Assembly (NCBI RefSeq): GCF_007860135.1
Contig: NZ_SJPV01000020.1
Location: 42,309-106,308, forward strand
DNA from: Novipirellula artificiosorum
GTDB taxonomy: Bacteria; Planctomycetota; Planctomycetia; Pirellulales; Pirellulaceae
Direction: 5' to 3'
Length of the DNA stretch: 64,000 bases
A model generated the notes under the pieces. It was not told the DNA's origin. It saw only the letters and a program-made list of their open reading frames with translations, and searched no databases. This document shows positions 29,473 through 40,400 of the stretch, piece by piece (position 1 is the stretch's first letter; each line of letters opens with the position of its first letter). Made by a program: the position numbers and the translations under genes.

Positions 29473-30965
29473 ATCGAATCCAGAAGATCACATGCTTCGC
29501 GACGCAGACCCGAGGCTGGGGCGATTTCCTTGTCCATTACCAAATGCTGGTCTCGGTGCATCGTGTACTGGGGCCAGCTCGGTTGGCCATCGATGTTGGG
29601 GTTTCCCGAGCTGGCGAATTGGACCCAATAATCCATCAACGCACCCGACAATGCGGCATCGTCCGGCCCCGGTTCCTCCAAATTGCCGAACACGTAACCG
29701 ATTTCAGCCGCATGTGCTGCGCCCATCCATCCCCACACGGGTTTGGTGAAGTGATACATCCATACGGGCGAGCCTTTCTTCTCCATCGCTCGGGCAAACT
29801 CGCGAGCTGGCTGAATAAACCAACTGTCCGTAATCTGTTGAACCGCGACTTTGCGAAGGTCTTCTTGTGACTGAGGAGCGTACAGGTCGACCACTTTGTC
29901 AGCGTGTTCGCCAAACCGTTCAGTCATCGCCATCATGTAGTTGCCGATGGATCCGAACGCATTTTGTGGTGCGAACATAGTTCCTTCATCGCGATTCGTG
30001 CCCACGATCACAGGAATGTCGTGTTGATCGCCGTCGGCGTAAATCTGACGCGGTGACTTGGGAAACACCCAGCCGTCCGTTGTCACTGGCCATCGCTGTT
30101 TCATCCTTTCCAGGACTTGCTCGGGGGGTAATGCTCGCAGTGTTTCAAGAACGTCGTTACCCCTCGCCCCGGGGACCTGGCGAGCTTGTTCTTCACCATC
30201 GAACTCGACGGGCGGTCCATTTGCCGTTTCTTCTTTCAGGTCGCGAAAGATGGTGGGGTCCAGCCAGGGACTTTGCAAAATCGCTCGATGAAACAAACCT
30301 TTGGCTAATGGGGATGCCGTCAACAGGTAAACACTCGTCCCACCTGCCGATTCACCGAAGAGGGTAACGTTCTCGGGATCGCCACCGAACACCGCAATAT
30401 TGTTACGCACCCACTGGAGTGCAGCGATCTGATCCAGGATTGCATAGTTGCCCGACGATTCCTGGGACGACTCCACCGACAATGCCGGATGTGCCATGAA
30501 ACCAAGGGCACCAAGTCGGTAGTTGATCGTCACCAAGACGACGCCACGCCGTGCGAATTGTGTCCCGTCATAGCCGGCTTGATGCCCGGAACCTTGAGTG
30601 AACCCGCCACCATGAATCCAAACCATGACCGGCCGTTTCGTTGCAGTTTTTTCCCGCAGGGACCAGACGTTCAAATACAAACAGTCCTCACTCTGACCAC
30701 CGTTTTCATAACCCTTTCTCTGCAGCGACTTCGGTCCAAAGTGGTCGCAAACGCGAACGTCACTCCAGCTTTCAGGTGACTGAGGCGGACGCCAGCGAAG
30801 ATCACCGACCGGCGGCGCGGCAAAGGGGATCCCTTTGAACGCCACCACGGATGCGTCGCGTGAATCGGTGCCTGACACCGGCCCTGTTTGGGTCAAAATC
30901 ACTTCACCAGAGTCAACCTCGCCCACAACCTGAATGACGAGGAAACCGATCAGCAACATTCTCAT
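29391..30965 (-). CDS. Secreted type-B carboxylesterase
   Basis: The 524-residue alpha/beta hydrolase has a signal peptide (about residues 1-19). It shows the family blocks FKGIPFAAPPVGDLRWRPP, EDCLYLNVW, the oxyanion region WIHGGGFTQGSG, and the nucleophile elbow LFGESAGG (Ser about 206). The family acid and base residues should be the Glu in GTNRDEG and the His near AAHAAEIGYVFG. It hydrolyses carboxylic esters; in this setting acetyl or feruloyl groups on polysaccharide are plausible. It lies 20 bases downstream of the alginate-lyase-family gene. Its C-terminal 27 codons overlap the 3' end of the convergent surface-protein gene. Confidence 0.9.
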   Translation of the reverse strand: MRMLLIGFLVIQVVGEVDSGEVILTQTGPVSGTDSRDASVVAFKGIPFAAPPVGDLRWRPPQSPESWSDVRVCDHFGPKSLQRKGYENGGQSEDCLYLNVWSLREKTATKRPVMVWIHGGGFTQGSGHQAGYDGTQFARRGVVLVTINYRLGALGFMAHPALSVESSQESSGNYAILDQIAALQWVRNNIAVFGGDPENVTLFGESAGGTSVYLLTASPLAKGLFHRAILQSPWLDPTIFRDLKEETANGPPVEFDGEEQARQVPGARGNDVLETLRALPPEQVLERMKQRWPVTTDGWVFPKSPRQIYADGDQHDIPVIVGTNRDEGTMFAPQNAFGSIGNYMMAMTERFGEHADKVVDLYAPQSQEDLRKVAVQQITDSWFIQPAREFARAMEKKGSPVWMYHFTKPVWGWMGAAHAAEIGYVFGNLEEPGPDDAALSGALMDYWVQFASSGNPNIDGQPSWPQYTMHRDQHLVMDKEIAPASGLRREACDLLDSIQFAADEAERLRRTVNATPTAANAAPE

Positions 30966-30985
30966 TTCGATTGACCTTCAGTAAA

Positions 30986-32107
30986 TCAGCGTCTAGTGTG
31001 CGTCAGCGTTTCATAGGCAAGATTGTTCACCGCACGCGGCGCGCCGGGAAGTATCTGCTTGGCGATCAGTTCTTTGGTCCAGGGCAAATCCATGCCAAGG
31101 CGATGGTGATAGTGGTTGTACCCAATTTGCCACGAATCAAATCGACTGTTGCTGGGAGAATCGTTATCGCAAACTCCCTGCATCGATCCCGATAAAAACT
31201 GCTTCGCCATCAATTCCATCGCGGCGGTGTATCGCAGAGGGTTCTCAGCGTACACGTCGACGCCCTGGTGCCAAGCAATCTCGGCCGCGTGCAATGCCGA
31301 GGCAAGTCCGAATTGGGCGTGATGGCCATTGTCTCGGCATGTTTCCTGCGTGATCCCATCGATCCACTTTTTCGGATGTGACCAAAACGCTTCAATCTCT
31401 CCTCCGTCGCCCTCGATTGACGCGGGGCTTTCGCCATCCGAAACCAGATAAAAATAGGCCACCCGTCTCTTCCTCAAACGCTCGATACCCAGTTCAAATG
31501 CAGCTTCGTCTTCCACGAACACCGCGATCGAGAGCAACGCTTCGATCTGCGTCAGATCAACATTGCCATTCCAAGAACTTGCCACCATGAGTTGGGGGTA
31601 GAACGCTCGTTTGAACATCGCCTGCAATTTCGCATTGTCGGCCGGTTTCCAACCCGAGAATCCTCGCAGGATCTCGGCGGCAGCAGCCATGTTCGCGCCA
31701 ACCCAACCCGCTTGCAACTTATCCTGATCGCTTCCTGCCGTGAAAGCTTTCAGGTCTGCCCAGGAATTCAAAATCGCGACAGCTCCGTTGCCGTAATGCC
31801 GCTCATCCGTAAAGTACCATAGCAACGCTTGAGTGATCGCGGCGATCGAATCATCACGCGACGCCGACGCATCTTCGCTTTGCGAGTTGATTCTCGTTCG
31901 ACCTTGCGGTTGGCGCGTCGCGAAACCCGAGTCGCGAAGCCGTTCAAACTCTGCCGTCCATGGCTGAGCCCGTTCATTGATCCTGGCTTTCACAAAATCA
32001 AGTTCCGCCTGCGAATGAAGCGAGCCGGGATGAACAAAGTTCATCGCAGAAGCTTGGCTTCCGATCAATGCCTGGGCGAAACATAACGCAGAAAGTAGTC
32101 GGAGCAT
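30986..32107 (-). CDS. Secreted alginate-lyase-family protein (PL5-like fold)
   Basis: The 373-residue product has a signal peptide (MLRLLSALCFAQALIGSQASA). The helical toroid of the alginate lyase family follows, with FVHPGSLHSQAELDFVKARI at the start, NSWADLKAF, AEILRGFSGW and WNGNVDLTQIEALL. The block DNGHHAQFGLASALHAAEIAW contains the His pair expected near the active site (about 265-285). The family cleaves uronate-containing polysaccharides by beta-elimination in the periplasm. True substrate (alginate or other) cannot be told from sequence. It is the first gene of a two-gene unit with the carboxylesterase and is divergent from the rhamnosidase. Confidence 0.85.
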   Translation of the reverse strand: MLRLLSALCFAQALIGSQASAMNFVHPGSLHSQAELDFVKARINERAQPWTAEFERLRDSGFATRQPQGRTRINSQSEDASASRDDSIAAITQALLWYFTDERHYGNGAVAILNSWADLKAFTAGSDQDKLQAGWVGANMAAAAEILRGFSGWKPADNAKLQAMFKRAFYPQLMVASSWNGNVDLTQIEALLSIAVFVEDEAAFELGIERLRKRRVAYFYLVSDGESPASIEGDGGEIEAFWSHPKKWIDGITQETCRDNGHHAQFGLASALHAAEIAWHQGVDVYAENPLRYTAAMELMAKQFLSGSMQGVCDNDSPSNSRFDSWQIGYNHYHHRLGMDLPWTKELIAKQILPGAPRAVNNLAYETLTHTRR

Positions 32108-32487
32108 TCAGCTTCTTTGGCGGCGGATAGGGGAGAGAAAGAGGGTTTGGAGTTTAGCGTCCATCGATTCCGTTTGATAGAGGAACAGAACGCCTCAAAT
32201 GAACTCCTCGGCGAAGCAGATAGGGGATACGTGATATCGTCTTCAAGAGAATTGCCCTCTTGCAAAACCGGCCGCACGATCCGCGTGACAGCTTCACAGA
32301 TTGCACATGATATCCTATCCTAACTCGGTTGAGATAAAATCGACAAAGACTTTTTGTAAGCTGAGTGTGGGCTGATAATTTCTCTTGTTAGCACTTTTGA
32401 TCGCCAAGCCTTGGACCTAGCGAAGTCGACACAGAGGCGGAAGTACGGGATTGAACCCCAGCACGAAGGCCGTTGAGGGCGGACACC
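32108..32487. other. Divergent regulatory region, lyase/esterase versus rhamnosidase
   Basis: These 380 bases lie between divergent catabolic genes and must contain both promoters. A short inverted repeat (acaaa-gactt-tttgt, near 32343-32357) could be an operator. No protein-coding pattern was recognised, and no local regulator gene is nearby. Confidence 0.4.
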
Positions 32488-35139
32488 ATGACAATGAAGC
32501 AGAAGCGGTATTGTTTGATGCCGCCGGCGGTTTGCGTCTTGCCGATGACCGTCATCGCCTTGCTTGCTTTTTTTTCGCTCGATACACATTGCTCGCACGC
32601 CGAGTTGCCGTTACCGAGTTGGCGGGCGCAGTGGATCTGGACGCCAGACGGTGAAGATGCCGACATGCTTCTGGCTCGCAAGGACTTTACGCTTTCCGAG
32701 ATTCCTCAGCAAGCATCCCTGTCGATCACCGCAGACTCACGGTACCAACTGTTCCTTAACGGGGACTATGTTTGCAGTGGCCCAGCCCGATGTGCCCCTC
32801 ATCATCAGTCGTTCGATGTGCTGGATGTTACCGGTCGTTTGCGGAGAGGAAAAAACGTCCTCGCCATTCGAGCGCATCATCAGCGTGACCATGTCTCGTA
32901 CTACGACTCCTCTCGTGCAGGGTTGTTAGCCCAACTCGACCTTGTGAGTGCAGGGCAGGCAACCACCGTACAGACAGACAACAGTTGGCGCGTTTCGGTG
33001 GATGAAAGTTGGCTCCGTGCATCGCCGACGATGGCCCGGTTCCATCTCGAAGTTTGTGACCGGATTGATCTGCGTCGCAGGATTGATGGTTGGAAAGAGC
33101 TCAATTTCGATGACCGCCAGTGGTCGAAAGCACGAGTTTTGAAGCGAGAAACGGGATGGCCCTTGCCTCAGCCCAATGAGCGTCCCACGCATCAAATTCC
33201 GCCCTGGACATCACTCGTCGCTCGTGACATTCCGTTTTTAAGAGAAAGGATCTCCAAGGCGAAACGTCTTGTCTCGGTTGGCAGCATTCCCGGCGAGGTT
33301 GACCTTCATGCGACCAGGGGGGAAGGGTGGGTCGACGCCCCCGTCGTCCAAAACCTTCTGGTGCCTCGGCCTTACGGCGGGGCTCCGGCGAAGACATTGG
33401 TTTCTGCTGGCGAGCCAATCGTCATCCCTGCCAACGCTCCGGGTGAGTTTCGAACGCTCATCTACGACTTTGGAGAAGTGCAAAACGGCCGGCCATTTCT
33501 GGACATCAAGGGACCAACGGGCACGGTGGTCGACATCATTGTGGCTCCGTACCTACTCAACGGACAGCTTCCGTCGCCCATCGTCGCCTCGACCTATGTC
33601 GACCGGATTGTTCTGTCCGGCGAACGCGAGCGGTGGGAAGCTTTCTACATGAAACCGATGCGTTGGATGGCCGTGGTTTTCCGTCACCTTCCTAGCGAAG
33701 CTCAACTGTTCAGCGCGGGCGCGATGCAGAGTGAATATCCCTTTGAGCAGAAGGGGTTCCTTCAAACGCCTGATGCACCGGAACTGGAAGCACTTTGGAA
33801 CGCCGCAGCCAAGACCATCAGGGTCTGCACGACGGACGCCTACACGGACAACTATCGTGAGCGGCGCCAATATGCGCAAACCAGTTACTATGCGAGTTTT
33901 GGAAACGACGCGGTCTTTGGTGATACGGCACTTCAACGCCGATACTTGACGCAGATCGCTGACGAGCAGTTGGCGGATGGGATCATGCCTGCCTATGCCC
34001 CGCGCCATGGCGATGACTTCATGGTGATCCTGGATTCCAATTGTTTTTGGATACGAGGCCTTTATCGGTACCTGCTCTGCTCGGGTGACGACGCGACGAT
34101 TCGCCATCTTCTGCCTGCGGCTCGCAATCTACTCGATCGGTTGCACCGCTACACCAACGCCGACGGCTTGATCGATCGTGCTCCCTATCCCTATTGGCTG
34201 GATCATGCGTTGATCGATCGTCGAGGTGCCAATTTTTGCTTGAACGGTCACTACTTGGGAGCGATCGAGGATTTTTCGCAGGTTTTGCAGTGGTTGCAAG
34301 AGTCCGACGTCGATGTCTACCGGCAACGAGCCGAGCGAATACGTGTTGCACTGCGTGAAAAGTTGTGGGATCCAAAGAAGCAACTCTTCGCCGACGCGCT
34401 CATCGATGGAGAGCTTTCAAAGCAGTTCAGCGAGCACGCTAACGCCATGGCGTTGGCGCTGAGCATTGCGACACCGGGTCAAATGAAAACGGTCGCCGCA
34501 CAATTGAGTCAACAAGAGAACCACGACTTTATCCATCGTGAATCGGGGGTCGTGATGGTCACGCCGGCGATGTCCCATTTCTTTCACGCTGGCCTCTGTG
34601 AAGCGGGCTACCTCGATCCGTCATTGGAATTGCTCTGGACTCGATTCGCACACATGTTGGAGCCCCTGAAAGACGGAACTCCGACAAACGGAACTTTATG
34701 GGAGGAATGGTGGCTTGACGGCACGGGCCGTAACGGGAATTTTCGACCGATCGTAGATGGACGCAGCGACGCGCAGACCGAAAGCGCATTTTTCCCTGGG
34801 CTTTTCGCTCGTTACATTCTCGGCATCGAGCCAACGCAACCCGGTTTTCGAGAAGTCGTTTTGCACTATCACCCTTCGAGTCGCCTACATCGACGCCATG
34901 GAGCGATTCCGACTCCGTCAGGTCTTCTCGAAGTGGCGTGGGAGATTCGTCCAGTGGAGTATCAAATCACCGTTCAAGTGCCACCTGCAACTCATCTCAG
35001 AGTCGACCTGAGTAGTCTAGGGTTACCAGCACGCGACAGGATCACGATCAACAACCTACCTGCCACTCTCGACCAGATCGAGGATGGTTTCCTCAATGTG
35101 TCGCCAGGAGATCACACGGTGCGAATTGACAGACGGTGA
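32488..35139 (+). CDS. Secreted alpha-L-rhamnosidase (GH78)
   Basis: The product of about 883 residues has an N-terminal hydrophobic signal (about residues 14-35). A jelly-roll domain (WRAQWIWTPDG, SLSITADSRYQLFLNGDYV, GRLRRGKNVLAIRAHH) precedes a GH78 (alpha/alpha)6 barrel. The barrel has CTTDAYTDNYRERRQYAQTS, where the Asp and Glu positions match family catalytic residues, and LWEEWW near the end. A C-terminal beta domain follows. GH78 enzymes remove terminal alpha-L-rhamnose. I chose the ATG at 32488, near a gagggcgg box; the next ATG at 32494 is also possible. With the nearby lyase, esterase and sulfatases it suggests a rhamnose-containing sulfated substrate. Confidence 0.9.
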   Translation: MTMKQKRYCLMPPAVCVLPMTVIALLAFFSLDTHCSHAELPLPSWRAQWIWTPDGEDADMLLARKDFTLSEIPQQASLSITADSRYQLFLNGDYVCSGPARCAPHHQSFDVLDVTGRLRRGKNVLAIRAHHQRDHVSYYDSSRAGLLAQLDLVSAGQATTVQTDNSWRVSVDESWLRASPTMARFHLEVCDRIDLRRRIDGWKELNFDDRQWSKARVLKRETGWPLPQPNERPTHQIPPWTSLVARDIPFLRERISKAKRLVSVGSIPGEVDLHATRGEGWVDAPVVQNLLVPRPYGGAPAKTLVSAGEPIVIPANAPGEFRTLIYDFGEVQNGRPFLDIKGPTGTVVDIIVAPYLLNGQLPSPIVASTYVDRIVLSGERERWEAFYMKPMRWMAVVFRHLPSEAQLFSAGAMQSEYPFEQKGFLQTPDAPELEALWNAAAKTIRVCTTDAYTDNYRERRQYAQTSYYASFGNDAVFGDTALQRRYLTQIADEQLADGIMPAYAPRHGDDFMVILDSNCFWIRGLYRYLLCSGDDATIRHLLPAARNLLDRLHRYTNADGLIDRAPYPYWLDHALIDRRGANFCLNGHYLGAIEDFSQVLQWLQESDVDVYRQRAERIRVALREKLWDPKKQLFADALIDGELSKQFSEHANAMALALSIATPGQMKTVAAQLSQQENHDFIHRESGVVMVTPAMSHFFHAGLCEAGYLDPSLELLWTRFAHMLEPLKDGTPTNGTLWEEWWLDGTGRNGNFRPIVDGRSDAQTESAFFPGLFARYILGIEPTQPGFREVVLHYHPSSRLHRRHGAIPTPSGLLEVAWEIRPVEYQITVQVPPATHLRVDLSSLGLPARDRITINNLPATLDQIEDGFLNVSPGDHTVRIDRR

Positions 35140-35232
35140 GTGCGGCGCTCCATTCAGCGCATAGAGACCCTTCCATCCGCAATGCACGCCCGGCGCCTTT
35201 TTTGTCCAGCTTGTTTGGGTGGCGTGGAAAGG

Positions 35233-37032
35233 TCACTTCTGTTTAGCCGCATCGAGTATCGCTTTGTACGTCTTGAACTCAGGCCACGACAGCTTTCCGT
35301 CATCGTCGATGTCGGCTGTTGGGTGACTGGCGAAAAACTTGTCTTTCCAGGCTTCGTCACTCGTTTTCGTTGACACCGCTTCCTTTGGCATCCAGTTTGG
35401 TTGCGGTGGAAGAACGCCGGCGGGCGGGAGTCGTTTGGCAAGCTGTTCACGGAATGAATTCCGCACGATGGTGTGCGCCGGATCATCCGCTAGGTTCGTC
35501 CACTCGTAGGGGTCGTCTTGCGTGAAGTAAAGCTCTTCCTTGCCATTTTCATACCGAATGTACCGCCAGTCTTTGTCGCGTAGCGAATAGCTTTCCTGCA
35601 ACGGATCGTAACTCTTGCGCCATTTGTAGAGCGCCGTCAAAGCCGAATTTGGACCGGACCAGTTGCCGCTCTCTGGATTCTCAAGCAGCGGTTTCATGCT
35701 ATGGCCGTCGAGCGGATGACCTTTTTCGTTCTTCTGGGTCTCGTGGGGCAGCCCGCACAGATCGATCAGCGTCGGGTAAATGTCGATCAAGGCCACCGGC
35801 CGCGCCACGACACCTTCGGCGATTCCAACTCCCGGCGCCCGAACGATCAGCGGCACTCGAGTGCTTTCCTGCCACAACGAGTTCTTGTACAGATAGTTCT
35901 TCTCCCCCATGCCCCAGCCGTGATCGCTGGTCAGAATAATGATCGTGTTGTCTTTCAATGCCGAATGATCAACGGCGTCCAGAATTCGTCCCACCTGTTC
36001 GTCCACCGACGCAACACTCGCAAGATAGGCCTGAATGAAATGACGCAGTGCGTCGTCCTGTGAGTCGTAGGATTCGACCAAGCTGTCAAACAAACGCGAT
36101 CCCATGTCTTCGGATCGCGATGCATCCGGCTCCTCCCCTCCGGGGAGTCCACGAATGGATCGTGCAAACGTGTCTTCTACATCGCCCGGTCGGATCACCG
36201 GCAGTTCAATTTTATCGAGAGGAAACATGTCGAAGAAGCGTTGGGGAACAATCAATGGGGTATGCGGACGGATGAATCCGATGCCCATGAAGAAAGGTTG
36301 CCGCACCGGCTGATTGGCTCGAAGTGCCAATTGATCAACGGCCCACTGCCCGTTGAGTTCGTCGGGCGTCCGATCGCGGTCCCGCTGCGACTCAACCTGC
36401 AAGGGCTTTGCATTCTGTCCCCAGCCGCCGTTGATCCAGGAGATCGGCTTGCCATCGCGTGTGGTTCTGCCGTTCAGATTAACGAAAGGGCCAAACGATC
36501 CATCCACCGCACCGATTTCGCGATAAGGCGCGGGCACATCAGGGTGAGCAATCTTTTGGTCCCCGTCGAAGGCAAACGGCCCATAGTCCGCCTGATTGCC
36601 GTATTGCTCCCACTCCTGCCGGACCCTGTGGTGCATCAGCTTCCCTGTTCCGAGCGTCTGGTAGTCGTTCTCGCGAAAGTGATCCATGATCGTTCGCGAG
36701 TTCTTCAAAACTTCATAGCCGTCCCACTTCTCGAACCCAAAGCAGCCTGAGTTGTGCGGATAGATCCCGGTGAATAGGCTCGCTCGCGACGGTCCGCAAA
36801 TGGGAATGTTGCAGTGAGCCTGAGTGAATGAGACCCCGCTGCGAGCCAAACGACACATGTTCGGTGTTTTGGCTTGAGGATGACCGCCGAACCCCTCAAC
36901 ATAGCCGTTCAGGTCGTCGCAGATGATCAAAATGACGTTCGGACGCTCCGAGGCGAAGACCTGACAGCATGACGTGGATAGCGTGATTGCCAACAAGCAG
37001 AGTCCAGAATGGTAGAGTGCTCGCAATTTCAT
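35233..37032 (-). CDS. Secreted sulfatase (formylglycine type) with C-terminal EF-hand-like tail
   Basis: The 599-residue product has a signal peptide ending near VFA-SER (residue 27), metal-binding RPNVILIICDDLNG (30-43) and the nucleophile motif ICGPSRASLFTG (Cys79). It continues with TLGTGKLMHH, FFMGIGFIRPHTPL and LTSDHGWGMGEK, all conserved in S1 sulfatases of the iduronate/choline-sulfatase-like branch. The last 40 residues hold an EF-hand-like loop DIDDDGKLSWPEF. The gene converges on the rhamnosidase and is divergent from the GH2 gene. Family enzymes hydrolyse sulfate esters and need a maturation enzyme, which is not encoded in this window. Confidence 0.92.
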   Translation of the reverse strand: MKLRALYHSGLCLLAITLSTSCCQVFASERPNVILIICDDLNGYVEGFGGHPQAKTPNMCRLARSGVSFTQAHCNIPICGPSRASLFTGIYPHNSGCFGFEKWDGYEVLKNSRTIMDHFRENDYQTLGTGKLMHHRVRQEWEQYGNQADYGPFAFDGDQKIAHPDVPAPYREIGAVDGSFGPFVNLNGRTTRDGKPISWINGGWGQNAKPLQVESQRDRDRTPDELNGQWAVDQLALRANQPVRQPFFMGIGFIRPHTPLIVPQRFFDMFPLDKIELPVIRPGDVEDTFARSIRGLPGGEEPDASRSEDMGSRLFDSLVESYDSQDDALRHFIQAYLASVASVDEQVGRILDAVDHSALKDNTIIILTSDHGWGMGEKNYLYKNSLWQESTRVPLIVRAPGVGIAEGVVARPVALIDIYPTLIDLCGLPHETQKNEKGHPLDGHSMKPLLENPESGNWSGPNSALTALYKWRKSYDPLQESYSLRDKDWRYIRYENGKEELYFTQDDPYEWTNLADDPAHTIVRNSFREQLAKRLPPAGVLPPQPNWMPKEAVSTKTSDEAWKDKFFASHPTADIDDDGKLSWPEFKTYKAILDAAKQK

Positions 37033-37441
37033 TGACTGTCTTCCTTTTTACAACCGGTGAGCAACGTGCGGGAAATAAGTGAGCTGAATGGCGCAAGCCC
37101 AATACCGCTCACCATTGGAAGTCCGACAGTTATTTCTCGAATGATGCAAAGTAAGATTTGCGTTGATGAACGCGGATAGGAAAAATGCCCGGCTGGCGAT
37201 GCCTACGCCACCATCCACGCAACACGCCCGTGGACAATACAAGATATCATAGTCCTAACGATTGTTCCAATAAACTTGCCAAGGATTCGGCGTCGTCGGA
37301 CAAGTCCCCGTCTTAGCGCCCTGAATCGTCAAGCACTGGACGTGGTGACGTCAACACTCTTTGCGACGGTCAGGCACCGCCGTTCCGAGGCGAGCCAAAG
37401 ACAACTCAATCGCAAAACGAACCACCCAGAGAAAGAACCCC
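37033..37441. other. Divergent regulatory region, sulfatase versus GH2
   Basis: These 409 bases separate two divergent catabolic genes. At 37072-37136 a nested symmetry is visible: gaaataa...ttatttc outside and gtgagc...gctcac inside (arms 37072-37084, 37107-37112 and 37130-37136). It could be a regulator site or an RNA structure. No gene was recognised. Confidence 0.4.
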
Positions 37442-40400
37442 ATGCAACGTCACCTAATTGCCTTGTCGGAAATCTTGTTGGTCGTCCTTGGCTGGCACGC
37501 ATTTCCAGCTCTCGCCCAAGATTCATCGCCTCAGCCCCAATCGTCGCCACACGAGTCGGTCTCGCTTGACGGTGCATGGGAGATCCTTTTTGATCCCGAT
37601 AACCAAGGGCGTCGGCAGCAGTGGCATCAGCAGGCGGTGTTCATGGCTCAGGAAGATCGACGCGAGATCGTTGTGCCGAGTTGCTGGGAAGAGATCGAAA
37701 AGGACTACGAGGGGGTCGGCTTTTACGCTCGACATTTCACCGTGCCCAAAGCCTGGGAAGGCAAGACCGTACGCGTGCAGTTCGATGCGGTGAACTACAT
37801 CGCCGAAGTCTACGTGAATGATCACGTCGTCGGTCGGCATGAAGGCGGATATGGTCCCTGCGAATTCCGCATCGATGATCTATTGAAGTATGACGAACAG
37901 AATTTTGTCTCGTTGCGAGTGATCGGACCAATCGTTGCACAAAACAAAGTGATTGACGGAATCGGCTGGAGCGACATGCCGCATTGGCGAGGGGCGATTG
38001 CAGGAGGCATCTGGCAGTCCGTCCGTTTGGTCGCGACGGGAACCGCTTTTGTAGACGACCTGTTCCTCGAACCACGGCTGGCAGACGATACGGTCACGGT
38101 CCATGCCACGATTGAGAATGCGGAGCAGGTTGGTCGCGAGACCCAAATCACGGTGTCCATCCGCTCAGAGGAGCAGCTCCAGAAAGTCATCGCCGAGCAG
38201 ACGACCACACTCAAGCTTGTGCCAGGCAAGAATGAGAAAAGTTGGACGATTTCGATTCCTAACACCCGATACTGGTCACCCGACGATCCCCATCTGTACG
38301 TTGCAACGATTCGCATTGCAGCATGCGATGGGGTGGTTGACGTCGAGGAGGCACGGTTCGGCATGCGTGAGCTGACCATCCGAAACAATAAGTTTGAACT
38401 GAACGGCAAGCCGATCTATATCAAGGCGGCGTTCTTCGAGGGTTTGTACCCGACCAAGCTCGCACTGCCGGACAGCCCGGAAATGGCACGGCGAGAGATC
38501 CAACTTGCCAAGGAGTGTGGCTTCAATATGATTCGCCCTTGGCGCAAGCCTCCGCCGCCAATGTGGCTCGACCTTTGCGACGAGATGGGGGTGATGGTGG
38601 TGGGAGGATTGCCGATTGAGTGCATGCGTCGTTGGCCAACGGTCACACCGCAATTGCGAGATCGAATTGAGAATGAAGTCCAATCCGCCCTGCTTCGCGA
38701 TCGCAATCGAGCGTGCATTGTTCAGTGGGAGATCTTTAATGAGATTGGGCGCCAAGATTTGGAACGCTTGAAGCACTCGACATCGATGTTAGCTCGTCGT
38801 TTGGATCCGACGCGGCTAATTTTGGACGAGTCAGGTGGTTTCGCCGGAGGAGCGAATATCTATTTGCCGAAACAGTTTGAGCCAGAAGTGTTCAACGACG
38901 TGCATAACTATCCAGGTGCACCACTGAACGATGTATCGTACGATAAGTTTCTGACGCTCTCGAAAACCGCAGAAGAGATTGAGGCGATGGGGTTACCGGC
39001 TGGTCGGTTTAGCAGCAAAACGACGCCAGGACGCTTGACGGTGGTTTCGGAAATCGGCTACGGCAGCTTGCCAGATTTGGTCGACAACAATCAGCGGTTC
39101 GCAAAGGATGGTAACCCGCTCGTGCCCCCGTACCGTTACCACAAGGAATTAGCCCAGTCGTTTCGTGACGTGTTATCGGAAAGCGGCTTGGATTCCATCT
39201 ATCCCAATCTGCAGCAGTTTTGCCTCGATCAGCAGGTGATTCACTCGCAAGGCAACAAACGGATGCTCGAGGCGATACGATCCAACAGCAGCACCGGTGG
39301 CTATGCCGTTCATGCCCTGACCGGTGGCGATTGGGTGCTTGGGGCTGGCTTGATTGATCTGTTCCGAAATCCCAAAGGCTCATTTTGGGGGACGAAAGAA
39401 GCGAATCAGCCACAATACCTCGCACTCCGCGTGCGACCAAGAAATATCTATGCTTCGCAAGGTGCAACGATTTCTGTGACCGGCATCAACGATCTGGCCG
39501 GAGTCGCAGGTCGGCTCAAGGTGGACGTGATATCGGAAGAGGGGACTCTTGTGTTTCAGGAGGAGCAAGACGTGGAGCTTGTCGCCGGGATTGCCCCGAT
39601 CTTTGAAATGCAGTTGCATACCGAAGCGATGTCGGGTTCGTACACCGCTGTTGTGAAGCTATTGGACGACGAAGGTGCGGTGGTCGCACAAAACTCCGTT
39701 TCCATCGATGTGTTCGCTTCGAAGCAACCCGTCTCGCGCAACGTTGGTGTTGCAGTATTCGATAACAACAACTTACTTCGCCCGTTCCTCAAGGAATCAG
39801 GGATTTCCTTCATCGAGTTTGACGCCAAGACGCCCAAGTCGCTTCCCGTGTTCGTGTCCAGAGCTTTTGCGGGCAGCGAAAAAGTAAAGAAGCGATTTGC
39901 CGAGCTCCATCAATTTGTCTCGGACGGCGGAACGGCCGTCTATTTAGAAACGGTGCAACGTGGCCCACAAAACTCTTTTTGGGGCGGATCGGCGCCGGCG
40001 AAAGAAGTGCTCCCCATCGATTTGAATATTCAACATGCCATGGGGCTCTGGGTCGGTGTGTCGCACATCGTAACCGACCATCCCGTCTTCGCCGGTCTAC
40101 CCACTCAATGCATGATGGGCCAAGTGTACGAGAATGTTTGGTCACCGCAGACGTTGCGGGCAACCGGTGGCCAGTTGATTGTTGGTTCGGTCAGCCATGG
40201 CTGGTTTCAAGGCAACAGTGATGCGCAGAACTACCTCGGACCTTCACCCGCTTGGTACGGCATGGACATGGGAGTCGTTTCACGGGGTCGAGGGCGTTAC
40301 GTCCTCTCATCGCTTCGTCTTCTCGAAAACTTGGGAACCGATCCCGTGGCCGACAAGATCCTGTTTAACTTGATCGATTGGACGACCGGTGGCGAGCCCG